Made by a program: the position numbers and the translations under genes. A stretch of DNA of 25,087 nt, taken from Desulfobacterales bacterium. GTDB lineage: Bacteria; Desulfobacterota; Desulfobacteria; Desulfobacterales; JAUCGF01. Shown piece after piece: positions 24,201-25,087 of this stretch (position 1 is its first letter; the number at the start of each line of letters is the position of its first letter). The notes beneath the pieces were generated by a model, which saw only the letters and a list, made by a program, of their open reading frames with translations, did no database searches and was not told the DNA's origin. The stretch is taken from the NCBI GenBank assembly GCA_029940345.1, contig JAOZRC010000001.1:4326-29412 (forward strand), in the 5' to 3' direction.

Positions 24201-25087
24201 TGACGCGGCTAATTTCCAGGCAACCGGAGCGTTGGAAGGGTATGCCAGCAGTTCCGACACCAGTGCCGCAGCCGAAGCCGACCCTGATAGTGATGGCGAT
24301 GAAAATGATAATGGATTGGATGACCTTGATCCTGCGGCCAATGGCATTCGCAGCAATATCGTAACCCTGACAGTTGCTGGCGAACCTACTGCACCTGCTG
24401 AAACACAAGATGGCCTTCCAGCCACTCCTCCCGATGCCAATGATAACCGGACGGTAGACTTCGGCTTTGTGACCAGTGTCAGTTTGGGCAACCGCGTCTG
24501 GTACGACGCCAATACGAACGGACAGTACGATCCAGGCGAAACAGGCCTATCGAATGTCACGGTGAATTTGCTGGATGACACCGGAAGCAGCGTCCTTGCA
24601 ACCACAACGACTGACAGCACCGGTTATTATCTCTTTGATAATTTAGCGCCTGATGACTATATCGTCGAAATCCCGGCTGGTAATTTTGCAGCCAGCAATG
24701 CGCTTGAAGAACTGATGAGTACGCGAACCCTGGAAGCTGATCCCGATTCGGACGGCGACGAAAATGATAACGGACTTGATGATCCGCTTTATCTCGCAAA
24801 CGGGATTCGCAGCGGTGTCGTAACGTTGACGATTGATGGCGAACCGACCAATGCCGCCAATGGTGAAGTGCAGGACGGTCTTTCACCCGGAACCGATGAC
24901 AATAACGACAACCGGACCGTGGATTTCGGTTTCTTTGAAGCGGTCAGCCTGGGAAATCGCGTCTGGTTTGATGCAGACAATGATGGCTATTATGATAACG
25001 GGGAACCGCGGATTCGGAATGTGGAGGTGCATTTACTTGATAGCAGTGGCAATCCGGCCCTTGATTTTAACGGCGTTGCGATTACAG
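3247..25087 (+). CDS. Giant multidomain surface protein, LysM + DUF11 + SdrD_B repeats (3' end outside window)
   Basis: The frame is open for 7,280 codons without a stop and runs off the right edge; at about 105 Da per residue the visible part is roughly 0.75 MDa. Start: ATG 3247 behind AAGGAG, giving MKKKFKF and a hydrophobic stretch (residues 8-27). With no clear AXA site this could be a signal peptide or an uncleaved anchor. Order by residue: Thr-rich repeats 33-107, Pro linker 108-128, Ig-like 135-227, two DUF11-like domains about 229-492, SdrD_B/Cna_B-like 498-591, acidic linker 593-668, LysM 671-718, SdrD_B-like 737-838, truncated SdrD_B-like 843-873, Cys-rich DUF11-like modules 874-2797, CARDB-like 2798-2913, divergent SdrD_B 2914-3056, SdrD_B array from 3057. 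The family is typical of cell-surface adhesins and fibre proteins. LysM binds peptidoglycan, so the N-terminal part probably stays in the periplasm. DxNxNG and DxD loops suggest calcium binding. No catalytic domain was recognised. Anchor, secretion signal and true length are unseen. Confidence 0.95.
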   Translation, partial: MKKKFKFSVLTVISVYSLLIVMYLVLPGNLSGTTTTTIGDDSSTTTTIGDDGPTTTTIGEDGPTTTTIGDDGPTTTTTIPLTTTTTIPSTTTTIGGDGPTTTSTKPPTATPTPEPTASPTPEPTPPPRIDFTLNAQPVELTAEPGETVESDISALFEGTCQGPVILSISGVPRQTLATFEFKTLSLNRNLTVLEIEVGNQTPQGRYTLTVTGTGCDILKTVDIILTVGPSQLSFIKRQSKSSIQPGAEQTYTLFITNKGEKKEEGEVRATGITVTDTLDSNLTYINDTSGAAHKVSGRTHTWYFKRHLDPDESITFDINTRMADTLMAGVSIANTAFLETEQLIEPLQSNRVVASSGFTAVGPEGLRITKRVSRRSARVGKILVYRVDIENISNGTIFNLQLEDLLPNGFKLVKNKVLRDGRRFDNPHGSRRLRWNLGTLSGQSTTRLRYQVVVGTNARRGRNINTAVAKGTDGGGNKVHAEAKAVVQLGAAAVLELGQITATVFLDNNNDRKFNAGDEKLPEIGVLMATGEKRRTDENGEALFEEIIPGRHVVALDERTLPENMKLEGESSRLINVLEAEFAEIAFPVFLNLVQEQEEETAEIPETAVEEPEIEPEPAQLAPDNVPTDVTPAEPSTLLANPAEGFGPETLPSVPVPAEEPESVEEPEFCEYSVQKGDTLSKIAARFTGSAANYKQIKAFNKLAADAIRVNQVLRIPKELLSEEFQTCEFEPPLGSAAGNVYYDVNADGIYEPGTDIPIPGVTVSIRSDIKTTVTDENGYYRFDNMESGAHVVWIDPQTLPEPYRPLDDQPIIKIVVQPGGVASTAVADFIVLQAQIYEEGVVEGVVCLDLNGNGDCDPGEPGIVGVTVYDPPQLGVTVTQIDPSGNNTPIHNCKTASFRVDVVNTGTDPATNVNIHNSMPAGFTLASPASSPVNIGTIIPGQTVSQVFTYDAGCDAASGDNNTQVTQDGYAPIMAIREMTVDPGEIKLTKVATHVNGNPIAETSEPSAYLNDVITWAIRVESSGLGSVENVVVTDTPQAGLGGGTFTFDRSTHPALADISAGDIVQINMNTTVVACQNLINDVEAVWGCSDPPAGADLCSAHPDTAQTGVNLLLRHPLLEFELSDIALSYCAGPVTRSFTVTNTGEGDATNATITSEDIADAPLIISNVSGAAYDPATGTFTIGDIAAGGSVIIAFDAAYDTNASNWCGAPAGETTLTWRPLYYNECNIPFLPPLRSSKVSIDGSTKPSLSVSKSCAIIAPVAAPFSPIAALTDQEQTVECTVVINYSEPSSCTIRSDLQVTDAYPGKWTPSLTPAGATVDTVAKTIVWNISQATLPGSGVFTETIQFTIPAQGTDSICDDCGQSWTNSVTVEGVDCCTCSLSDTAEVTTRVDCPVPDLGLDSSRTIASGDWNVCEDTKSFTSTYTFNGSGWDGIRWDDNSGNNLTFTEEASNALEFVDGTLSIQMFPSGSAPTCVPGFTLTDNTPGGSLIINFTGQGTCASETIDENSRMEISYDLIPTTDSAPQCGSDASFIDYAALEVFDTGGVSFGSSFCDGGSGGIVVRDADQLTTQGSAMQVSVSGLPNIVGSCGEYDVVVTVTKTSNEPAHDAILFVSNANYEILEITSCSGLTPLNDPECDGGALTEVAGGYAWNYADLFDSTSSGQTARIFMHVLGRCLDDTDLSAEIHYNDYCDDLLNPNDNDVNYATRTCANQGDDRGAMRPPILQIRKFPELVYAEGIVGQPGYQPAKWGILVFNTGIGSAYNVEVVETLGGSLSYPAGGIPPALSAEWDNSTGITRTIVSPREVRYVLEELGPGAHRYLTFEADIFGCQDTVNSVELQVNCLGDTCSTVQDSSEVVFPEGKLVATVDFENPGHSCSVKNVTLTARNAGLTPIHDVEMNQSLPADLLYIEGSAEYRTASGDPSQWTAWTGIGGSIEPTEVAAPWRDLRWSYTDYPSLFSLLTPEDIVEIRFQAYVDCDFSSGQLEFFATYDECGVAGRVSSLTSAFSVIPNKPQITVQKTPAIQDITCGDEAVWTITVTNDAAGTAGRAIDAQYIWMQDAFGDAYDPATVSIVGVGGTSTPPFSITGNTIEWEIFDLASDSSETYEIRAIFDNCGGSLNNALDAEIRCLLPSSGYEYPVVVTPNPDDPPTKDPGCIIPPGDHTDASSDEMEPTLETVLVTETLDACDEDVPIEIRLSNTSADADLLNLDAIIELPIGVNFIAGSAEIEAPDGTVSPVTPVMATAGELGFYDNDPLANNLPDLLAGETLYIRFRVDVTCQPSGNFVVRPNFRDCCSLAVATGTTELFVNWRTPQLRVEKTNSGGPFECGDTVEWLITVYNDGQVAAEMVRVSDTIASGLSFAAAAPTNNEFYETAPGDGLQFLWDASTRTITWEIGNLQPGNLNAQTYHLITGFETSDCSDPVDRRNSVSANWSCVIGDTADENPFSDESTCRTGAVSEEADADVTPVVDVNATINQSSMNYCDLGTVVSVDITVPASSNTLHDLNATITLPAGVTFYDAGDFSISHGDHPPAVQAPGVLPGDGTVVNLAANMPADGVSSFSFNNGNGFMADEVGPDTTIRLVFNVSANCFTGGDIEVQLSFTDCCQGNYTPAPTIASLTPEFPDLEITIAKEPASSTIACGTDTNYTIQVTNNSAVTATYAQVLAHLGEWLLYQSSTTPVISGGGISSDPSCDDDGLGACGACAVGFNEGNVIWEIENLAAGATWTTVLTTTYTQPGTGNCADGDRELSVSASYGCPADAAGMVSPIIDNDSCTDSEAGGCPLTLSDTVSDSYDSPDLIIADMNPDPVCADDGTFSGSISLTVRNIGPSDFDGTFSVQVDDGAGWTGTGAFTGAISAGQDAVVSIDTSGWSSDCTACTSYSFTGTVDVTDTVCECIESNNVFGPLIVDPCSSLGDTVWFDTDEDGVQDIGEGGIETATVHLYHPGPDGNPGTADDVLLGTTTTDISGLYLFSGLFPGDYFVAFDQTTATNYSGFALIPSPQGPDNPEVNPDDDFGDPQDSDADVTTGRTIVVKLAAGEDDMTWDAGFYLTQERVSLGNRVWLDDGAGGGTANNGIQDGSEAGVDGVLVRLLDSTGTTELATTTTAGGGYYLFDDLTPDQYIVEIDAGNFAAGNPLVNLYSSSFTEDSPDTDTDVNDNGINNADPAANGIRSGLVTLTANSEPSGEILGPDGHGTVDDDNSNLTVDFGFTSQESVSLGNRVWLDFINGAATNDDGLLNGAEAGIANVVVNLLDSGGATLAAATTDANGYYLFDSLTPGDYRVEVAAVNFTSGGALHSYRSSTGAEGSPTTDTDNNDNGPDTAPIRSGLVTLSVNGEPVGEDIGPGGHGGVDDNNSDLTIDFGFVPLVSLGNRVWRDNGAGVGIADNGVQDGGEAGIGGVQVELFRSDQNPATDAPIATATTDGNGDYLFDNLVPGDYIVKIAASNFSGGVLQNMISSRQTESDPNADTDLNDNGLDAADPSADGVVSNPVTVSFDSEPTGEAGDSGDADDDNSNLTIDFGFFEPVSLGNRVWWDDNTDALRNGVEAGVANVDIDLMDSAGMTVLATTVTDADGYYLFDNLAPGDYRVRIAAGNFQGGGVLEGAINTYLAPNEANPNSDVDNDDNGLYEANPVLNGVLSEIISLAANGEPTTESDLDPAPAPYPSAHGSVDNNNSNLTLDFGFFRPLTLGNRVWLDLNNDGQQFGEPGLAGVVVNLLDSGGAQVVDANGNPLTMSTDANGYYLFGDLKPGDYIVEIDAGNFMAGSILADLASSSVNENDPDSDSDLNDNGVNLVGGGIRSNPVTLTLNGEPLDDDDLGPQGHGGANDNDSNLSVDFGFTPILSLGNRVWFDSNPNGLQSGGTEIGISLVNVELFRSDQDPATDAPIATDTTDASGYYLFDGLLPGDYIVKIAETNFQAGGALLEYISTRTRETDPNADVDLNDNGIDDADPAANGIQSGVVTLSYNAEPTGEVGDPGNADDNNSNLTVDFGFYETVSLGNRVWLDDGSGGGTANNGVQDGGEPGVANVIVQLFRNNQNPLTATPLASTLTDANGYYLFDNLRPRANRPYIVFIDESNFQSGGTLASYVSSWPSADDPDSDEDDEDDNGRNTFNPAVDGVRSGDVTLVADSEPTSGAGEIQDGILPTTDDNNTNRTVDFGFVQGVSLGNRVWFDTNDNGLQDADEDGVAGVVVNLLDNTGNPIQDVAGADLTTITDATGFYLFDHLWPGLEYIVEIDASNFPAGQPLQYTRSSSVAVEENDPDSDGDLNDNGLGEVFPVGGNVRSNPVFLDVDTEPESEHLGASGHGSADDDNSNLTVDFGFVPLVSLGNRIWFDTDNNGLIDAGENGIAGVSVNLLDSTGTTVLASDITNTDGYYLFDGIPEGTYIVEIEAANFQSGHVLASYLSSTVTEASANYDNDNTDNGLDDTNPALNGIRSTPVTLRPDTEPTSDDDLDAVDGHGNVDDNNSNLSVDFGFFEPLSLGNRVWDDLNNNGVHDPGEPGIANVIVNLFDSTGATLLGSTVTDANGYYLFDNLVPGEYIVEIPSSNFLSGNPLINYFSSSVTEVSPDSDNDLNDNGLNDANPQLNGIRSGIVTLVVNAEPVGEDLGPGGHGSVDDNNSNQTVDFGFTTIPSVSLGNRVWLDDGAGGGIPDNGIMDGSEAGIAGVTVELLDAPGTSVLAITTTDADGYYLFDSLAQETYRVRIAASNFASGNIMESFRSTTDQENAPDANNYDSDAALNSDNGVGHDANPAVGGVTSEQIVLSADGEPTYETDLGPLGHGGVDNDNSNLTVDFGFIPQLNLGNRVWWDDGSGGGTINNGIQDGENGIDGVTVELFLATQNPFSDTPIGTTVTVGGGYYRFDNLAPGEYRVKIAESNFTTGPLQNAISSVPTETSPDTDGDLNDNGLNNDNPATNGIVSGIATLSAGGEPSGEAGDAGGYGDTNSNLTLDFGFVPTVSLGNRVWRDDDYDGQRDDGTEPGIANVVVNLLDSSGNPVRDALNHPISAITDTNGFYRFDNLIPGDYIVEISDSNFQNGGTLDEYASTFPTSPNPNDDQDNDDNGINNFNPASNGIRSGVVTLEAGTEPTGEGDNAGDYDDNDSNLTVDFGFVPAVSLGNRVWFDDNDNGQQDAGEIGAANVRVELFLESDAPGFTTSLATATTNPDGYYLFDNLAPLAGDNYVVRIAPWNFDGAGRPLADTRSSTGDAGDPDVDSGDRNDNGLDDPDPATNGILSDPVTLLPDTEPLDDDDLGPSGHGSVDDDNSNLSLDFGFVALVNLGNRVWLDDGSGVGGIAQDGIQNGTEPGISGVTINLLDSTGTWIQSTTTDADGYYLFENLAPGQYIVEIPASNFGGSQVLENRVSSVPTETVPDADGDVNDNGLNEPDPATNGIRSGLVTLYANNEPTAESDLLPVPPYATPHGSVDNNNSNLSVDFGFVDDEAVSLGNRVWDDDGVIRNNGIMEAGETGIDGVTVQLFLSTQDPLTDTPVATVTTVSGGYYLFDSITPGTYVVYLPALNFVSGGALFDHFGQLPFSSAPTEISPDDNIDLNDNGLNDADPAANGIRSGIVTLIANGEPTGEVDEPAGAQDDDNTNLTLDFGFTVLQLVSLGNRVWLDNGAGAGNANNRIQDGIEVGLAGVTVNLLDSAGTTVLDTTTTDVNGYYLFDSLIPATYIVEIDENNFLSGQPLAGLVSSFDNPALPDPDADPTDMDDNGADAAVYPPSPGIRSLPIDLDFDSEPTAETDFGPQGHGSVDDDNSNLTVDFGFFRPVSLGNRVWRDTNGDGIMNNGEAGFSGVVMELFRADQDPLTASPVDTVTTDGDGYYLFDNIPEGEYIVKVREDNFTGGGPLANVTSSGPTEASPNDNVDINDNGLNDADPGANGIRSGIVTLVATGEPLEGSGDNDEKDVSLVDGHGSVEDNSSNLTVDFGFVEFVSLGNRVWLDDGTGAGTYNDGAQNGTEAGIANVVVNLLDGSGTNVLTAVTTDADGYYLFDGIAPGDYRVQIAPANFQAGGALESLTSSTGVESDPNTDRDQDDNGMDNMNPQLNGIQSGVVTLTVDGNEPVEPGDETDVPSGGHGSVDDDHSNLTLDFGFIEAANLGNRVWFDTDVNGVQDLSESGIGGVTVQLFRSTQNPASDTPIATAVTDVDGYYLFDNLAPGTYLVKLDESNFQGGGALEELISTNPTADAEADSTDQDDNGIDNADPALNGILSDAVVLIEDTNPEPTGETDLQTGVGHGSVADDHSNLTVDFGLYEPLSLGNRVWLDNGAGSGIADNGIQDGAEAGIAGVTVELFGASQNPATDIPMATAVTDSNGYYLFDNLRPGDYIVKIDEGNFSGVLQYTRSSTGYESDPDNNGDLNDNGIDDAAQAVNGILSNAVTLSSDNEPTNDDDLGTEEHGVSVDDNSSNLSLDFGFVPLVSLGNRVWDDNGAGVGGIANDGIQNGTEPGIENVVVNLLYPNGLPVLDSGGSPITDTTDANGDYLFDNLVPGEYIVEIPAANFGGANPLVGYYSSAPTEVSPDSDTDENDNGINDPDPAANGIRSGVVTLDVDTEPSGEPGGGNAGSVDDDNSNLTVDFGFTNQEPVSLGNRVWLDDGAGGGVADNGIMDGAEAGISGVDVELFLSSQNPASDTPLATAATDADGYYLFDNLSHGLSYIVKIAEENFQGGGALESFVSTTGDETTPDWNNYDTDAAANSDNGINPATLVEYTTLGVVSTAITLTADGEPLNDDDLGPEQHGVFDKDANSNLTVDFGFYPPVSLGNRIWFDYNNNGVWDTGEPGVPAGVSVNLLDRTGANVVATTTTDLDGYYLFDNMVPGEYIVEIDAANFGAGQLLENHLSSSATETFPNTDVDENDNGLDDVDPAANGIRSNPVMVTADNEPTTEGDLDPNPAPYPSAHGSVDNDNSNLTVDFGFVPLVSLGNRVWRDDDNSGDMNGLEVGIDGVTVNLLDSSGATILDTAITVSVGLDAGYYLFDNLLPGDYIVQIDAANFQATGALEGYASSSDTSAAAEADPDSDGDENDNGLDDLDPAANGIRSNIVTLTVAGEPTAPAETQDGLPATPPDANDNRTVDFGFVTSVSLGNRVWYDANTNGQYDPGETGLSNVTVNLLDDTGSSVLATTTTDSTGYYLFDNLAPDDYIVEIPAGNFAASNALEELMSTRTLEADPDSDGDENDNGLDDPLYLANGIRSGVVTLTIDGEPTNAANGEVQDGLSPGTDDNNDNRTVDFGFFEAVSLGNRVWFDADNDGYYDNGEPRIRNVEVHLLDSSGNPALDFNGVAIT
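3343..3567 (+). repeat. Thr-rich decapeptide repeats (TTTTIGDDGP)
   Basis: Eight degenerate units follow the N-terminal hydrophobic segment (residues 33-107). Most are 30 bp, encoding four Thr, Ile-Gly, two acidic residues and Gly-Pro; two shorter units end IPL and IPS, and the last runs into TTTSTKPP. Units keep the same codon pattern (ACA ACG ACG ACC ATC GGT), so the array expands at DNA level and may vary in copy number. Thr-rich stretches of this sort are usually extended linkers and possible O-glycosylation sites. Confidence 0.93.
3568..3630 (+). repeat. Pro-rich linker (TPTPEP repeats)
   Basis: Residues 108-128 read as two TPTPEPT-like units ending in PPPR. This stiff, extended spacer separates the Thr-rich tract from the first folded domain. 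Confidence 0.85.
3649..3927 (+). other. Ig-like beta-sandwich domain with a cysteine pair
   Basis: Residues 135-227 begin PVELTAEPGETVESDI and end in alternating strands (GRYTLTVTGTGC, KTVDIILTV). Cys160 and Cys215 are the only cysteines here and could form one disulphide. Family assignment is by pattern only. Confidence 0.5.
3931..4722 (+). other. Two DUF11-like domains
   Basis: Domain 1 (residues about 229-360): LSFIKRQSKSSIQPGAEQTY, then ITVTDTLDSNLTYI. Domain 2 (about 361-492): LRITKRVSRRSARVGKILVY, then LQLEDLLPNGFKL and RLRWNLGTLSG. Both show the DUF11 plan: Lys-rich first strand, PG or VG turn, strand with IxN, D-LP-G strand, then WxLGxL. DUF11 domains are beta-sandwich stalk modules of surface proteins. 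Confidence 0.75.
4738..5020 (+). other. SdrD_B/Cna_B-like domain with a DxNxD loop
   Basis: Residues about 498-591: ITATVFLDNNNDRKFNAGDE, then RTDENGEALFEEIIPGRHVV and ALDERTLPENM. This matches the SdrD_B start (Asp/Asn loop followed by GDE), the TDENG strand and the closing HVV..D..TLP segment. The same closing segment recurs after LysM, so the LysM is flanked by two related domains. Confidence 0.75.
5023..5250 (+). other. Acidic Glu/Pro-rich linker
   Basis: Residues 593-668 are dominated by Glu, Pro, Ala and Thr (QEQEEETAEIPETAVEEPE, EEPESVEEPE), with no predicted fold. This low-complexity spacer leads directly into the LysM domain; by analogy it could span periplasmic distance. Confidence 0.8.
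5257..5400 (+). other. LysM peptidoglycan-binding domain
   Basis: Residues 671-718 read EYSVQKGDTLSKIAARF, then NYKQIKAFNKL, then IRVNQVLRIPK: the classic LysM pattern (Y.V..GDTL..IA..., NP/NK helix, ...G/NQ.L.IP). The family binds the N-acetylglucosamine backbone of peptidoglycan. Cys670 and Cys728 bracket the domain and may form a disulphide tying its ends together. It marks this part of the protein as periplasmic if the cell is Gram-negative. Confidence 0.93.
5455..5865 (+). other. One complete and one truncated SdrD_B-like domain
   Basis: Residues 737-838 form a full unit: GNVYYDVNADGIYEPGTDIP, TDENGYYRFDNMESGAHVV, WIDPQTLPEPY. Residues about 843-873 restart the pattern (GVVCLDLNGNGDCDPGEPGI) but break off after GVTVYDPPQ and pass into a DUF11-like strand. 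The DLNGNGDCD loop resembles EF-hand or dockerin calcium loops. The second unit looks like a module truncated by a fusion. Confidence 0.72.
5866..11637 (+). repeat. Cysteine-rich DUF11-like module region (about 13 modules)
   Basis: Residues 874-2797. Approximate module starts by repeating strand pattern: 5866, 6190, 6601, 6991, 7430, 7936, 8416, 8831, 9291, 9768, 10186, 10651, 11119. From about 7936 two types alternate. Type A has a C.....V.I...N strand, a LP.GV.F..G strand and ends ..C......F.DCC. Type B begins ITVQKTP or LRVEKT and contains CGD...W.ITV.N. A+B pairs recur every 0.9-1.0 kb. About sixty cysteines are spread through the region with adjacent Cys-Cys and CxC groups, suggesting many disulphides and hence oxidative folding outside the cytoplasm. 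Module edges are approximate. Confidence 0.7.
11638..11985 (+). other. CARDB-like module ending the cysteine-rich region
   Basis: Residues 2798-2913: SPDLIIADMNPDPVCADDG, then SISLTVRNIGPSDFDGTF, then a TGAF..ISAG..AVVSID strand and closing ECIESNNVFGPLIV. The PDL start, V.N.G strand and final C.ESNN motif are characteristic of CARDB adhesion-type modules. It holds the last cysteines seen in the protein. Confidence 0.7.
11986..12414 (+). other. Divergent first SdrD_B module (cap of the array)
   Basis: Residues 2914-3056. It starts SSLGDTVWFDTDEDGVQDIG, has an inserted loop GPDGNPGTADDVLLG, then YLFSGLFPGDYFVAF, and ends DDMTWDAGFYLTQE rather than the usual NSNLTVDFGF. It is the boundary between the cysteine-rich stalk and the regular array. 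Confidence 0.8.
12415..25087 (+). repeat. SdrD_B module array: 26 complete modules plus one partial
   Basis: Each module begins (V/L)SLGNRVW and ends NSNLTVDFGF. Starts: 12415, 12895, 13351, 13825, 14308, 14773, 15235, 15739, 16222, 16684, 17146, 17644, 18115, 18583, 19069, 19567, 20059, 20548, 21040, 21529, 22009, 22495, 22993, 23515, 23995, 24478, and 24943 (cut by the edge). Spacing is 456-522 bp (152-174 residues, mean about 161). Common plan: Asp/Asn loop with NG.QDG.E.G, loop with LLDS or LF.S, TDA(N/D)GYYLFDNL.PG.Y.V.I, Asn-Phe, then an Asp/Asn-rich segment (D.D.NDNG), NGIRSG.VTL, EP, GHGSVDDN. The acidic loops suggest several calcium ions per module. I saw no cysteine codon in the array. 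Neighbouring modules differ at many synonymous positions. Confidence 0.95.

Noticed and set aside
12415..25087. RTX calcium repeats
   Set aside because: There is no GGxGxDxUx nonapeptide periodicity; the acidic loops belong to modules of about 161 residues with the SLGNRVW start typical of SdrD_B.
1..25087. Insertion sequences, tRNA or rRNA genes, phage or plasmid functions
   Set aside because: No transposase, integrase or replication domain was seen in any plausible frame, and no cloverleaf or rRNA-like stretch was recognised in the only sizeable non-coding region (2612-3246).

Overview
The window holds two protein-coding genes, both on the + strand, plus an unusually rich non-coding stretch between them. 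It most likely comes from a Gram-negative bacterium. The first gene encodes an exported protein that looks like an outer-membrane beta-barrel, and the second a giant exported protein with a LysM (peptidoglycan-binding) domain. A clear sigma-54 type promoter lies between them. Base composition is near 50% GC in the large gene and AT-rich in the leader regions. I cannot name a genus; the Thr-rich, DUF11 and SdrD_B style recalls large surface proteins of Desulfobacterota, gammaproteobacteria and candidate phyla, but that is only an impression.

Layout. 1-67: tandem array of a 10-bp unit. 146-2611: about 820-residue secreted beta-rich protein. 2612-3246: 635-bp spacer with several inverted repeats, a sigma-54 promoter (2828-2843), a run of hairpins starting at the predicted transcript start (2854-2932), and a 19-position long-range stem (3047-3065 with 3163-3181) enclosing nested helices just before a strong ribosome binding site. 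3247-25087: one reading frame with no stop that runs off the right edge (at least 7,280 codons). Reading left to right it encodes a hydrophobic N-terminus, Thr-rich decapeptide repeats, a Pro-rich linker, an Ig-like domain with a cysteine pair, two DUF11-like domains, an SdrD_B/Cna_B-like domain, an acidic Glu/Pro linker, a LysM domain bracketed by two cysteines, further SdrD_B-like material, about 2,040 residues of cysteine-rich DUF11-like modules, a CARDB-like module, one divergent SdrD_B module, and then 26 complete SdrD_B modules of 152-174 residues plus the start of another.

How the parts may work together (inference): the large protein has the architecture of a very long, calcium-stiffened surface fibre or adhesin whose N-terminal part is held in the periplasm (LysM, disulphides) while the module array projects outward. 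The upstream barrel could be its outer-membrane partner. The long leader, the sigma-54 promoter and the structured RNA suggest that this costly protein is made only under specific conditions. The C-terminus, which would decide the anchoring or secretion route, is outside the window.
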